A stretch of 64,000 bases of DNA. Source: Phycisphaerae bacterium RAS1 (GTDB lineage: Bacteria; Planctomycetota; Phycisphaerae; UBA1845; Fen-1342). How positions within the stretch are numbered: the first letter of the stretch is position 1; every line of letters begins with the position of its first letter. The stretch covers positions 1,550,001-1,614,000 of the forward strand of contig SMLU01000001.1 in NCBI GenBank assembly GCA_007859745.1, written 5' to 3'. Below the pieces are notes generated by a model, which saw nothing but the letters and a program-made list of their open reading frames with translations, did no database searches and had not been told where the DNA came from. Below are positions 1 through 8,284 of the stretch, in pieces. The translations under genes were made by a program, and so were the position numbers.

Positions 1-190
1 TATAAAGCAAATATACGGTCTTATAATATGTAGGCTGGGAAAACCCTAGGCCGGTACTTTCAACACCGCTAGTTCGGCCCCGTCGGAATCGTCAGACGCT
101 TAAAGCAAACGTGGTGAGCGTTTTGTTGTGACGCGGGGGTGCCATGGGTGCCATGGAAGCCATGAGGGGCCATGCCGAGGTCAACCATGT
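1..190. other. Non-coding left end, no gene recognised
   Basis: The first 60 bases are clearly more AT-rich than the rest of the window. Around 139-175 there are short tandem-like copies of the word TGCCATGG. The reading frames present here carry no recognisable protein and have the Arg/Pro-rich composition of shadow frames in GC-rich DNA. I see no tRNA or structured RNA that I can support. Confidence 0.5.
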
Positions 191-279
191 CGAGCGAGCA
201 CGGGTCACGGAGTACCGTGACCCATGCCACCCACGCCACCTCATGCCACCCACCGTACTCCGTGACCCGTGCTCGCTCG
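191..279. repeat. REP-like hairpins on the distal side of the RAYT gene
   Basis: Bases 202-223 form a perfect palindrome: a 9-bp stem GGGTCACGG, loop AGTA, and the complementary arm. Bases 191-215 are repeated in perfect inverted orientation at 255-279 (25 bp). Bases 197-232 recur as a 36-bp direct copy at 961-996 on the other side of the transposase. This is the arrangement expected for repetitive extragenic palindromes served by a RAYT. Confidence 0.85.
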
Positions 280-329
280 ACGTGATTGACTTACGAACGT
301 CCCGCCTTCCGCACCTTGCCCTTGATCAC

Positions 330-923
330 TCATCGCCGTCGACGCGTAATCGTACCGGGCGTCGGCGTCGGAGGCGGGCCGTCCATTTCGAGGATTGTCG
401 GGCGGACGCCGGCGTACCAGCGGGCGCTCGACCATTCCCAGTCTTCGGGGATTCGACACAGGCCGCGGCGGACGGGGTTGGCGTGGATGTAGTCGATCGC
501 GGCCCAGACGGCGTCTTCGCGCAAGAGATTGCGGTCGTATCCGCCGCCGGCCTGCCAGAAGTGGTGCTCGACGCGGCCGTCGGGCCAGGTGACGCGCAGG
601 CGCTCGAGCCATTCGGGGTGGTACTCGCGGATGTGCGCGATGGCGCGACGCGACACGGCGAGCTTGACGGCCTTGCGGACGGCGCCGATATCGACGTCGG
701 CGGAGGTGGGCCACAGCAACAAGTGCACATGCTCGGGCATGATGACGTAGGCCCAGAGTTCCAGCGGGAATCGGCGGCGGGCCATTTGGAGGGCGTTGAG
801 AAACCACTGACGGGTGCGGTCGGCCCTGAGGAATGGGTAGCGGCGATAGCAACAAAACGTCAGCTCGTGGGCGTGGCCGGGCTCGTTCCATGTGCGGCGC
901 GTCTTGAATTTTCGCCAAGGCAT
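330..923 (-). CDS. REP-associated tyrosine transposase (RAYT, IS200-like Y1 HUH family)
   Basis: This is a 197-residue single-domain protein of the transposase IS200-like fold. The HUH metal motif is visible as EHVHLLL (H65 and H67), preceded by the typical MPEHVH context. Y129 in GGGYDRNLL is the probable nucleophile. The family signatures YIHANPVRRGL (about 145-155) and WEWSSARWY (about 162-170) follow. Such proteins cut and join single-stranded REP hairpins and usually have housekeeping-like vertical inheritance with no terminal inverted repeats. I chose the ATG at 923 because the upstream extension is unrelated Pro/His-rich sequence translated from near the repeat. The C-terminus is Arg-rich. 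Matching REP hairpins lie on both sides (191-279 and 961-996), so the gene and its substrate are both present. Confidence 0.92.
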   Translation of the reverse strand: MPWRKFKTRRTWNEPGHAHELTFCCYRRYPFLRADRTRQWFLNALQMARRRFPLELWAYVIMPEHVHLLLWPTSADVDIGAVRKAVKLAVSRRAIAHIREYHPEWLERLRVTWPDGRVEHHFWQAGGGYDRNLLREDAVWAAIDYIHANPVRRGLCRIPEDWEWSSARWYAGVRPTILEMDGPPPTPTPGTITRRRR

Positions 924-960
924 GATCGGAGAGTGTAGCGGGCGGGGATGCAGGGTGCGA

Positions 961-996
961 AGCACGGGTCACGGAGTACCGTGACCCATGCCACCC
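961..996 (+). repeat. REP-like hairpin, promoter side of the RAYT gene
   Basis: This is an exact 36-bp copy of 197-232, containing the same 22-nt palindrome with AGTA loop followed by CCATGCCACCC. It lies 38 bp upstream of the RAYT start, between it and the divergent lipoprotein gene at 1101. Confidence 0.85.
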
Positions 997-1100
997 GCCC
1001 GTCACCTGCGCTCATCGGCGGCGGGTGTTTGTCACCAGCCCGGGATCGCGCGGCGCGCCGGTAGTCGTTCGGACCGCCAGCCGCTAAAATATGATTCAGA

Positions 1101-2009
1101 ATGAAGTTAGCAGATCACTGCGACGCTGAAAACCGGCTTCGCTCGCTGGCGTCGCGCGAGTGGCTGGTTATCGCGATGCTCGCCGCGGCGTCGGCGGCCG
1201 GTGGATGTCAGGCGCCGTCCGGGCCGGCCGGGGGCAATGGCGCCCAGCCTCACGGCGCACAAGCGTCCCCGGCTTCGCTCCCGCAGGCATCGAAATCGCA
1301 CGAAGCGCTCGCCAAATTCGGCGGCGCCAGCGCGGTGGTGAGCGTGTTCTGCTTCGCCGCGCCGCGCTCGCAGCGCGACGGCCTGGCGCGCATCTGGAGC
1401 TACCTCCGCGAAGACTGGCTCGACGCGGAGACGGCCGCCCGCCTGCGGCGAAACGGCATCCGCACCGCCCTGGGCCGCGAAGACTACTGGGACGCCGTCC
1501 GGCAGATTCTCGACGGCATCGAAGACCGCCGCGTTTTTCAGCACGACGCGGTGCGGCTTCCGCCGAACTATCCGCTGGCGCTGGAGCTGGACAGCGGACC
1601 GCGCGACCAGACGCTCTTCTACGTCGCCGATGACGGCGTTCTGACCGGCGAAACCTGGGGCGAGAGCCGCAATGTGCTGCGGCTCGATTACCTGCTCGAT
1701 TTGCAGCGGCCGGGCGCGATCATCCTTGAAGTGGTCCCCGAGGTGCGCCGCCGGCAGGACGGCACGCGCTTTGTCCGGACCGACACGGGCGTTATGCTCG
1801 TGCCCAGGTACGACGGCCGGGCGTTTGCGGCGGCGTCCTTCGCGGCGCGGCTTGAGCCGGGCGACTTTCTGGTCGTCGCGCCCAGCGAGCAGTCCGACGT
1901 GTACGGCATCGTCGGCGGTGCGTTCCTGACCGAGGCGGTAGACGGCGAGCCGTTCGACTCGCTGGTGTTCGTTCGTACAGACTTGTCCGATGTCATCCGG
2001 CGACCCTGA
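1101..2009 (+). CDS. Putative lipoprotein of unknown function
   Basis: This 302-residue protein has a basic N-terminus, a hydrophobic stretch (about 22-33) and a lipobox ending at C36 (SAAGGC), so it is probably exported and lipid-anchored. I recognise no domain in the mature part, which is a mixed alpha/beta globular sequence with no repeats. A TATGAT hexamer lies at 1090-1095, only five bases before the ATG, which would give a leaderless message. The gene overlaps the following histidine kinase gene by 20 bases (ATG at 1990), suggesting translational coupling and perhaps a sensory or accessory role for that kinase. The function is unknown; the coding call rests on length, export signal and coupling. 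Confidence 0.75.
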   Translation: MKLADHCDAENRLRSLASREWLVIAMLAAASAAGGCQAPSGPAGGNGAQPHGAQASPASLPQASKSHEALAKFGGASAVVSVFCFAAPRSQRDGLARIWSYLREDWLDAETAARLRRNGIRTALGREDYWDAVRQILDGIEDRRVFQHDAVRLPPNYPLALELDSGPRDQTLFYVADDGVLTGETWGESRNVLRLDYLLDLQRPGAIILEVVPEVRRRQDGTRFVRTDTGVMLVPRYDGRAFAAASFAARLEPGDFLVVAPSEQSDVYGIVGGAFLTEAVDGEPFDSLVFVRTDLSDVIRRP

Positions 2010-3111
2010 CACACTGGCGCTCGCGCCCGGCCTGGATTCGGCCTACCTGGACGGCCTGTTCCAGGGCGGCGGTTTTGCCATCGTCGCGTGCGACGTGGAG
2101 GGGCGGATCGTCACTTCCAACGCGGCCGCCCGCCGGTTGCTGGGGCAGGAGGCGCTCGACAGCGGCCGGGCCGCCTGCGACCTGTTTCCCGAGAATGAAC
2201 GCGGGCGCGTGGCGCCGCTGGTGAGCCAGTGCGTCGCGACCATCGAGGCGATTGAGTTCCAGGTGCGCATCGGCGGCGGCGAAGCCGACCCGCTCGAATA
2301 CTCCGTGTGGATCACGCCCGTGCTGGAGCGCGACGGGACGATTCGCGGCGTGGCGCTCTGGTTCCGCGACATTACCACGCGCGTGCGCCTGGCGCGGCAG
2401 CTCGAAAAGCGCGGCCGGCTCGAATCGCTCGGCACGCTCGCCGGCGCCGTCGCCCATCACTACAACAACGCCCTTTGCTCCATCGCCACCAGCCTCGACT
2501 ACGCCACCAACATGAATACGCTCCCGGCGATGCGCAACGCGCTGCGCCGCACGGCTGACGCCCTGACGCGCGCCACCAACATCACCCAGCAGCTCCTGGC
2601 CTTCGCCCAGGCCGACCGCCGCAGCGCCGACCTGGCCGACGCCACCGAAACCGTGCTTTACTACTTCGACCAGCACGAGGCCCGGCTCAAAGCGCGGAAC
2701 ATCAGCTTGCTGTTTGACTGGCAGCTCACCGAAATCTGCCCTGTCCCGCGCGACAAGCTGCTCATCGTCATCGGCAACCTGGTCGACAACGCGGTGGACG
2801 CCATGGCCGGCGGCGGCACGCTGGATGTCTCGCTCAGCCGTCGCGACGAAAGCAGCCTGTGCCTTTCGATCACCGACAGCGGCGGCGGCATCCGGCCGAG
2901 CGACAAGGAGCACCTGTTCGAGCCGTTCTACACCACCAAGGGCGAGCTGGCGGCCGATTGCGGCACTGGACGAAACCCCGGGCTGGGGCTGGCCGTCGCG
3001 CACGGGCTGGTGGCGGAGATGCACGGCGAAATTTCGGCCGACAACGTGCCCGGCCGCGGCGCACGCTTCGACGTCGTGCTGCCGCTGAACCACCCGCCGG
3101 ACGATAAATAA
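1990..3111 (+). CDS. PAS-domain sensor histidine kinase, orphan
   Basis: This 373-residue protein has no clear transmembrane segment and is probably soluble. An N-terminal PAS domain spans about residues 20-130 (ending in FRDIT, the usual PAS/PAC exit). The HisKA-like dimerisation helix carries the H-box AGAVAHHYNN with H156 as the likely phospho-acceptor; the next residue is His where most relatives have Asp or Glu. The HATPase part shows the N box (NLVDNAVDAM), the G1 box DSGGGI and the G2 box GLGLAVAHGL. It resembles the NtrB-like kinases that end at the ATPase domain. No response regulator gene is adjacent, so its partner must lie elsewhere. It begins inside the upstream lipoprotein gene and is probably co-transcribed with it. 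Confidence 0.93.
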   Translation: MSSGDPDTLALAPGLDSAYLDGLFQGGGFAIVACDVEGRIVTSNAAARRLLGQEALDSGRAACDLFPENERGRVAPLVSQCVATIEAIEFQVRIGGGEADPLEYSVWITPVLERDGTIRGVALWFRDITTRVRLARQLEKRGRLESLGTLAGAVAHHYNNALCSIATSLDYATNMNTLPAMRNALRRTADALTRATNITQQLLAFAQADRRSADLADATETVLYYFDQHEARLKARNISLLFDWQLTEICPVPRDKLLIVIGNLVDNAVDAMAGGGTLDVSLSRRDESSLCLSITDSGGGIRPSDKEHLFEPFYTTKGELAADCGTGRNPGLGLAVAHGLVAEMHGEISADNVPGRGARFDVVLPLNHPPDDK

Positions 3112-3143
3112 GGGGGGTGCGGGCAGGAGAGACTGAGAGGAGT

Positions 3144-3219
3144 TGGGTGGGACGGGCGTCTCGCCCGTCCCGGCTGCATCAAGAACGGGCAAGATGCCCG
3201 TTCCACCCGGAAACCTCTC
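3144..3219. repeat. Dispersed hairpin repeat, GGGACGGGCGTCTCGCCCGT family
   Basis: Two arms of the type GGTGGGACGGGCGTCTCGCC and its complement surround a short centre. Related copies lie at 26903-27000 and 62887-62942, with a diverged one near 36605. When translated, the repeat gives the peptide GGTGVSPVP, which produces a false N-terminal extension of the following gmd gene. Confidence 0.8.
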
Positions 3220-3262
3220 AGGCTCGGACGCCCGTACTCCCCGACGGAGGAGTTGGTCGGAA

Positions 3263-4291
3263 ATGCCCAAGCGCGCCTTCATCACCGGTGTCACCGGCCA
3301 GGACGGCTCCTACCTCGCCGAGCTGCTGCTCTCCAAGGGCTACGAAGTCTTCGGCATGATTCGCCGCTCGTCCTCCTTCAACACCGACCGCATCGAGCAC
3401 CTTTACCGCGACCCGCACGACCCGCAGCGCCGGCTCAAGCTCGAATTCGGCGACCTGGCCGACGGCGGGGCGCTCTCGCGCCTGCTGAATGAGATCGAGC
3501 CGGACGAGGTCTACAACCTCGGCGCCCAGAGCCACGTCCGCGTCAGCTTCGACCAGCCGGTTTACACCGTCGACGTCGACGCGCTGGGCACGCTGCGCGT
3601 GCTTGAAGCCGTGCGACAGATGAAACGCCCGGCCCGCCTCTACCAGGCCTCGTCCAGTGAAATGTATGGCGCCGTCCCGCCACCGCAGAACGAGCAGACG
3701 CCCTTCCACCCGCGCTCGCCCTACGGCTGCGCCAAGGTCTACGCCTACTGGCAGACGGTGAACTACCGCGAGGCGTACGGGCTGTTCGCCTGCAACGGCG
3801 TGCTGTTCAATCACGAGTCGCCCCGCCGCGGCGAGACGTTCGTCACGCGGAAAATCACGCGGGCGGCGACGCGGATCAAGCTCGGGTTGCAGGACAAGCT
3901 CTACCTCGGCAATCTGAACGCGCGGCGCGACTGGGGTTTTGCCGGCGACTACGTCGATGCGATGTGGCGCATGCTGCAGCAGGACACGCCGGAAGATTAT
4001 GTCATCGCGACCGGCGAGACCTATAGCGTGCAGCAGTTTGCGGACGAGGTTTTCAACCACCTGAACCTCGATTCGCGCGAGTTCATTGAGATCGACCCGC
4101 GCTACTTTCGCCCGGCGGAGGTTGACGTGCTGCTGGGCGACTCGACCAAGGCCCGCCGGCAACTCGGATGGACGCCGAAAGTCGCCTTCAAGGAACTCGC
4201 GCGGATGATGACGGAGCACGATCTCCTTCTGGCGAAGGAAGAACGGATTCTCGCGGAGGCGAAAAACGCGCCGCTGAGACAGATACGCTAG
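3263..4291 (+). CDS. gmd: GDP-mannose 4,6-dehydratase
   Basis: This enzyme converts GDP-mannose to GDP-4-dehydro-6-deoxy-mannose, the entry to GDP-fucose, GDP-rhamnose and related sugars for surface glycans. The 342-residue product matches the family length. It has the Rossmann NADP site [15 protein letters not shown] at residues 9-23 and the family region [15 protein letters not shown]. The catalytic segment SSSEMYG is followed by the YxxxK pair in SPYGCAKVY, and the substrate loop [18 protein letters not shown] is present. I chose the ATG at 3263, preceded by GGAGGAG at 3247-3253, because the upstream 40 codons are translated repeat. It forms a pathway pair with the guanylyltransferase at 4481. 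No GDP-fucose synthase or reductase follows, so the final sugar is not defined here. Confidence 0.97.
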   Translation: MPKRAFITGVTGQDGSYLAELLLSKGYEVFGMIRRSSSFNTDRIEHLYRDPHDPQRRLKLEFGDLADGGALSRLLNEIEPDEVYNLGAQSHVRVSFDQPVYTVDVDALGTLRVLEAVRQMKRPARLYQASSSEMYGAVPPPQNEQTPFHPRSPYGCAKVYAYWQTVNYREAYGLFACNGVLFNHESPRRGETFVTRKITRAATRIKLGLQDKLYLGNLNARRDWGFAGDYVDAMWRMLQQDTPEDYVIATGETYSVQQFADEVFNHLNLDSREFIEIDPRYFRPAEVDVLLGDSTKARRQLGWTPKVAFKELARMMTEHDLLLAKEERILAEAKNAPLRQIR

Positions 4292-4298
4292 ACGACCG

Positions 4299-4394
4299 TA
4301 CGCGATTTCGCGCCATCGTCGGAACGCGAAGCGCGAGCGAGCGCAGGTCGCGGTGGGCGCTCGCTTACGCTTCGCGTTCTGAAATGTCGAGCCA
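4299..4394. repeat. Dispersed hairpin repeat, GAACGCGAAGCG family, copy 1
   Basis: Arms at 4322-4344 and 4357-4379 are inverted copies of GAACGCGAAGCGCGAGCGAG plus three bases, with one mismatch. The flanks (GCGATTTCGCGCCA before, TGAAATGT after) are shared with the copy at 45894-45990, so the repeated unit is about 95 bp, larger than the stem. It fills the gap between gmd and the guanylyltransferase. Confidence 0.85.
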
Positions 4395-4480
4395 ACTCGC
4401 GCAGACTGGTTTGGCGTGGCTCTGATGTTGCGCGTTGCGGCCGATTGCGACCGGCCCCGCACCGCGCCTAGAGTTCCCGC

Positions 4481-5551
4481 ATGCGTCACGCAGTCATCAT
4501 GGCCGGCGGCTCGGGTACGCGGCTCTGGCCGCTGTCGCGGCGGATGCGCCCCAAACAGCTCATGCGGCTCTTCGACGGCGCGTCGCTGCTGGAGCTGTCG
4601 CGCCGCCGGCTCACGGGCATCTTCGAACCGCACAATATCTGGGTGATCACGTCGGCCGCGTATCTCGATCTCGTCGCCGCGGCGCTGCCTGATCTGCCGC
4701 GCGAGAACCTGATCGGCGAGCCGATGGGCCGCGACACGGCCAACGCCATCGGCCTGGCGGCGCACGTGCTGGCGCGGCGCGACGCCGGCGCCACCATGGC
4801 CGTTTTCACCGCCGACCATCTCATCAGCCCGCAGGAGTCTTTCGCCGCCGCCATCCGCGCCGGGCTGGACGCGGCCGAGAAATTCCCGACCAGCCTGATC
4901 ACCTTCGGCGTCACGCCCGACAGCCCGCACACCGGCTATGGCTACGTTCGCCGCGGCGAGCCGACCGCGCCGCACACGTTTCGCGCGGCCGAGTTCAGGG
5001 AGAAGCCCACCCGCGACGTGGCCGAGGCGTATCTGAAATCCGGCGAGTACTACTGGAACAGCGGCATGTTCTGCTGGACCTCGGCAGCGATCCTGGCGGA
5101 GCTTCAGCGGCAGCTTCCCGAGAACGACCGCGATCTGGCGGCGCTGGCGGCCGACTGGCCGCGCCTCGCCGGCACGCGCGAATGCGGCGAGCGCTTCGGA
5201 AAGCTGCGAAAAATATCGATCGACTACGGCGTGATGGAAAAAGCCGCCAGCGTGATGGTGGTCGAAATGAACTGCCGCTGGCTGGATCTCGGCTCGTGGA
5301 CGGCGATCGCGAAGACGCGCCTACCCGACGCGGCCGGAAACGTCGTCGTGGCGCCCCGGGCCGTCACGCACGAATCGTCGGGGACGACGGTCGTGAGCGA
5401 GACAGATCACCTGGTGGTGGCCCTGGGCGTCCGCGATCTGATTATCATTCACAGTGATGACGCCACGCTCGTCTGCCACCGGGACCATGAGCAGCAGATC
5501 AAAGACCTGGCCGAGCTTCGCCGCACGCGCTTCGCCGAGCAGTACGAGTAG
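4481..5551 (+). CDS. manC: Mannose-1-phosphate guanylyltransferase (GDP-mannose synthesis)
   Basis: This enzyme makes GDP-mannose from mannose-1-phosphate and GTP, supplying the adjacent Gmd. The 356-residue protein starts with the nucleotidyltransferase signature MAGGSGTRLWPLSR followed by PKQLMRLF. Further family features are the Asp in VFTADHLI, the FREKP loop (FVEKP equivalent) and YYWNSGMFCW. It is the short form without the C-terminal phosphomannose isomerase domain of bifunctional AlgA/ManC proteins. The TAG stop at 5549-5551 lies inside a dispersed hairpin repeat (5548-5570), so the last codons abut mobile-looking DNA. No clear ribosome site precedes the ATG, and the short leader after a weak -10-like hexamer suggests a near-leaderless message. 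Confidence 0.95.
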   Translation: MRHAVIMAGGSGTRLWPLSRRMRPKQLMRLFDGASLLELSRRRLTGIFEPHNIWVITSAAYLDLVAAALPDLPRENLIGEPMGRDTANAIGLAAHVLARRDAGATMAVFTADHLISPQESFAAAIRAGLDAAEKFPTSLITFGVTPDSPHTGYGYVRRGEPTAPHTFRAAEFREKPTRDVAEAYLKSGEYYWNSGMFCWTSAAILAELQRQLPENDRDLAALAADWPRLAGTRECGERFGKLRKISIDYGVMEKAASVMVVEMNCRWLDLGSWTAIAKTRLPDAAGNVVVAPRAVTHESSGTTVVSETDHLVVALGVRDLIIIHSDDATLVCHRDHEQQIKDLAELRRTRFAEQYE

Positions 5552-5670
5552 GGTCCGCTGTGCGGACCACAATGTGGGTAGGGTCCGCTGTGCGTACCCC
5601 GCCCGTGCGGCGATTCTCAGAGTAACCACGTCGCGAGTCCTTGATCCGTGGTCCGCGCAGCGGACCCTAC
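5548..5670. repeat. Dispersed hairpin repeat, GTAGGGTCCGC family
   Basis: The left arm 5548-5570 (GTAGGGTCCGCTGTGCGGAC plus three bases) is nearly complementary to the right arm at 5648-5670. A second direct half-copy begins near 5578. The left arm supplies the manC stop codon and the right arm ends two bases before the next start codon at 5673. Confidence 0.8.
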
Positions 5671-5672
5671 TC

Positions 5673-6872
5673 ATGCTCATGCTCGCCATTCGACTGTTCC
5701 TCATCGGAGCTGTCGCCGCAATCGCCGGTGCCCAACCCGCCTCGCAATCCTCGACCGCCGCCGCGCCGCCTGACGGTTATTTCCTGCGCGTCACAAGCGC
5801 GTCGGTCAACGTCCGCTCGCGCGCCGATCGCAACAGCGTCGCCGTCACGCGCGTCGCGCGCGACAGCGTTCTGATCGGCGACGGCGAGGAGTTCGGCTGG
5901 CACCGCGTCCGCCCGCCCGCCGGTGCGTTCTGCTACGTCGCGTCGCAGTTCGTGCTCGACCAGGGCGACGGCGTGGGCCTGGTCAGCGTGCAGAGCGGCG
6001 CGCTGCGCGCGCGAGTCGGCAGCACGATTGCGAGCGTTGATCCGGCGCACGGCGAAGTGCAGGCGTTGCTCCCCAGCGGCTCGTTCGTCCGCATCGTCGG
6101 GCGCGACGGAGAATGGCTGCGAATTGAACCGCCGGAGTCCGTGCGCGTGTTCGTCGCCGCCGACTTTGTCGAGCGGATCGACGCCCAGGTCGCCGCTCGG
6201 CTGCGGCCGGCTGCCGGCGGCGGCGCGGCCGGCGACCCGGCGAGCTCCGCCCCCGCGGGCGAGCTGCCCGAGCCGCCCGACCTTTCCGGCGAGTGGGGCC
6301 GGAAACTGGCGGCGATTGAATCGCAGATCGCGAGCGAGTCGGCGCGAGACCCGCTCGACGCCGACTGGGCGCGCCTCGCTGAACCGCTGAAACCGATCGC
6401 CGCGCAGCGCGAGGAGCCGCGCGTCGCACTGCTCGCGGCCCGTTGGGTCGAGCGGCTTGCGCAGCGCCGGTCCGATCAGGCGGTCCTGCGCGAGGCGCGG
6501 CAGATTACTGAAAAAGAGTCGCGGGCCGCCGCCCAGTTTGAGCGCGAAATCGGCGCCATCGGCCGGGCGCGCGAGCCGGAAACGTCGCAGCCGGCCTTTG
6601 CCGCCCGCGGCATTCTCCTGCCCAGTTTCGTCGTGGTGGGCGACCAGCGGCGGCAGTTCAAGCTTCAGGATCCTTTCACGCTTCGCGTCGCAGCCTACGT
6701 CGACTTTCCGCCCGAGGCCGGGATCGACCCGGAGCAGTACCAGGGTCAGCTCGTCGGCGTGCAGGGACACGTGCAGCGCGACGCCGGCCTCGGCGCGGAC
6801 CGCGTCCGCGTGTCGCATCTGACCCCGCTTCGGCCCGGCCCGGCCTCGCAACCCTCTCGCCAGCCGCGCTGA
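5673..6872 (+). CDS. Secreted protein with SH3-like domain
   Basis: This 399-residue protein has a signal peptide (hydrophobic residues about 4-20, probable cleavage after AIAGA). Residues about 35-95 look like a bacterial SH3 (SH3b) domain with the VNVRSRAD motif typical of cell-wall-binding modules. A second, weaker SH3-like unit may follow at about 100-165. The middle is Ala/Pro/Glu-rich and probably helical, and the C-terminal part is beta-rich (about 300-385). The role is likely in the periplasm or envelope; no catalytic motif is visible. I chose the ATG at 5673 because upstream codons come from the repeat; an ATG six bases later is also possible. Confidence 0.78.
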   Translation: MLMLAIRLFLIGAVAAIAGAQPASQSSTAAAPPDGYFLRVTSASVNVRSRADRNSVAVTRVARDSVLIGDGEEFGWHRVRPPAGAFCYVASQFVLDQGDGVGLVSVQSGALRARVGSTIASVDPAHGEVQALLPSGSFVRIVGRDGEWLRIEPPESVRVFVAADFVERIDAQVAARLRPAAGGGAAGDPASSAPAGELPEPPDLSGEWGRKLAAIESQIASESARDPLDADWARLAEPLKPIAAQREEPRVALLAARWVERLAQRRSDQAVLREARQITEKESRAAAQFEREIGAIGRAREPETSQPAFAARGILLPSFVVVGDQRRQFKLQDPFTLRVAAYVDFPPEAGIDPEQYQGQLVGVQGHVQRDAGLGADRVRVSHLTPLRPGPASQPSRQPR

Positions 6873-6930
6873 AGCCGACTACAATTCTCCCGGCGCGAAG
6901 CGTCTGACCTGCTATTCGAGGACTACGACG

Positions 6931-7143
6931 ATGAAGACCTGGTGGAAGCGCGGTCGGAAATGGACCCTGTATGTCGGCCTGGGCCTGGGCGCGACCATGC
7001 CTCAGACCAGTTGCGGACTGAACGACCGCGAGCTCTCGCAGATCTACCAATCGGTCCTGACGACCGGCCTGACGACGCTCGTGACCGCGTTCGCCCAGAA
7101 CTTCGCGGCGACGGTCGCGGGAAACAACGCTAACACCAACTGA
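6931..7143 (+). CDS. Small hypothetical protein, possibly a lipoprotein
   Basis: This 70-residue product has a basic start, a hydrophobic segment around residues 12-24 and a single Cys at about 28 in QTSCGLN, which could be a relaxed lipobox. The rest is Asn/Thr/Ala-rich. A GAGGA ribosome site precedes the ATG at good spacing, and TACAAT at 6880-6885 could be a -10 element. It lies between an SH3 protein and a CsgG-like lipoprotein in the same direction. I do not recognise a family; the coding call rests on the export-like N-terminus and ribosome site. Confidence 0.55.
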   Translation: MKTWWKRGRKWTLYVGLGLGATMPQTSCGLNDRELSQIYQSVLTTGLTTLVTAFAQNFAATVAGNNANTN

Positions 7144-7159
7144 CCGCGCGGGTCTAACG

Positions 7160-8284
7160 GTGATGATGAAGTCGCCTGGCCGATCCCCGCTGCCGCCGCG
7201 CGCCCTGTCGGCCATCCTGCTCGCCGCGCTACTGCCCTTCAGCGGCTGCGGCGAGGGCAAGCGCCGGGCCGAAGTCACCCAGTTTCCGGCCTGGGATTTC
7301 CAGGAGTACCCCCGCATCCTGGTCGTGCCGATCAAGGCGGCCGACAAAAACGCGCGCGCCGCGGCGGAGCGCGCCACCGGCGTGCTGGTCGATCAGTTGG
7401 CGGCCAGCGGGGCGTTCGAAGTGCTCTCCGCCGCCGAGCGCGCCGCGATTCTCAAGGAACAGGACCTGTCGCGGCTCGAGGACGTGGCCGACGCCGACAC
7501 GGCCATCCCGGCCGGGAAAATCAAGACCGCTCAGGCGCTCGTCGTCGGCCAGATCACCACATGGCAGACTGACGTGCAGCAGCAGCAGCAGCAGGTGCCG
7601 CGGTACGCACGCGCCCGCAACGGCCGCATCGTGCGCGACGCCCGCACGCATCAGCCCGTCGTCACGGGATACGATGTGTATGTCTCCGTGCGGCACGTCG
7701 CCCGCGTCGCCGGCTCGCTGCAGGTCATCGACACGGCCACGGGCAAGGTGCTGCTCTCGCATAGCGTGGCGCCGATCGAGCTCGAGGACCACGGCCGCGG
7801 TGGTCCGCCGTCGCAATCGCCTCAGGATCTGGCCCTGCAGGCGACGCTGGAGATGGCGACCGAGTTCGCCAAGCGCGTCGCGCCGCAGCGGATCGCGGTC
7901 AAGCTGAGCGGCAAGAATCTGTTCGTCGCGACCGAATACTACGAAGGCCGCTACGAGGACACGAAGAAACTCCCCGCGTCGCTCTCGAATTTCCTGCTGG
8001 TGGTCTCCAACCTGCCGCGCGAGTGCGACCGCAACGACTTCCGCGTCGAGATCACCGCCGTCGACGGGCGCGAGACCCTGTTCCAGGAGCAATTCACGTG
8101 GTCCCATAGCTGGGGCGTGCGCGGGCGGGCCTGCGAAGTGCCGATTTCCGTGCTGGAAGCCAGTGGCGCGACGGCATTCAGCGCCAAGCTCTACAGCGCC
8201 GGCGACGACGCGCCGATTCTCAAGACGGAATTCCGCCTCGAAGTGCCCAAGGGCGCCAAACGCAAATCGAAGGAAGAGGCGTAG
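7160..8284 (+). CDS. CsgG-like lipoprotein
   Basis: This 374-residue protein has a lipoprotein signal with lipobox FSGC (C30). The region at about residues 45-130 (ILVVPIKAADKNARAAAERA, then VLVDQLAASGAFEVLSAAERAAILKEQ) resembles the CsgG/TolB-N-like fold found in curli secretion and LpoB-like lipoproteins. There, a nucleotide-binding-like domain senses or assembles outer-membrane partners. A Gln run (about 138-143) and a Lys-rich C-terminus are present. No curli genes are nearby, so the specific role is unknown. The start could be GTG 7160, ATG 7163 or ATG 7166. Confidence 0.75.
   Translation: MMMKSPGRSPLPPRALSAILLAALLPFSGCGEGKRRAEVTQFPAWDFQEYPRILVVPIKAADKNARAAAERATGVLVDQLAASGAFEVLSAAERAAILKEQDLSRLEDVADADTAIPAGKIKTAQALVVGQITTWQTDVQQQQQQVPRYARARNGRIVRDARTHQPVVTGYDVYVSVRHVARVAGSLQVIDTATGKVLLSHSVAPIELEDHGRGGPPSQSPQDLALQATLEMATEFAKRVAPQRIAVKLSGKNLFVATEYYEGRYEDTKKLPASLSNFLLVVSNLPRECDRNDFRVEITAVDGRETLFQEQFTWSHSWGVRGRACEVPISVLEASGATAFSAKLYSAGDDAPILKTEFRLEVPKGAKRKSKEEA

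Noticed and set aside
144-938. Long plus-strand frame opposite the RAYT gene
   Set aside because: It is antisense to a clear transposase, has Arg/Gly/Val-rich shadow composition and no family pattern.
1990-3111. Novel kinase because the residue after the phospho-acceptor His is His instead of Asp/Glu
   Set aside because: Variants with HHxNN are seen in other bacterial kinases of this kind, so I do not treat it as novel.
3143-3262. N-terminal extension of Gmd
   Set aside because: The 40 codons are translated from the GGGACGGGCG repeat; the ATG at 3263 has a ribosome site and the family start.
3218-4975. 585-residue minus-strand frame
   Set aside because: It is a shadow spanning two opposite genes (gmd and the guanylyltransferase) plus a repeat; no domain pattern.
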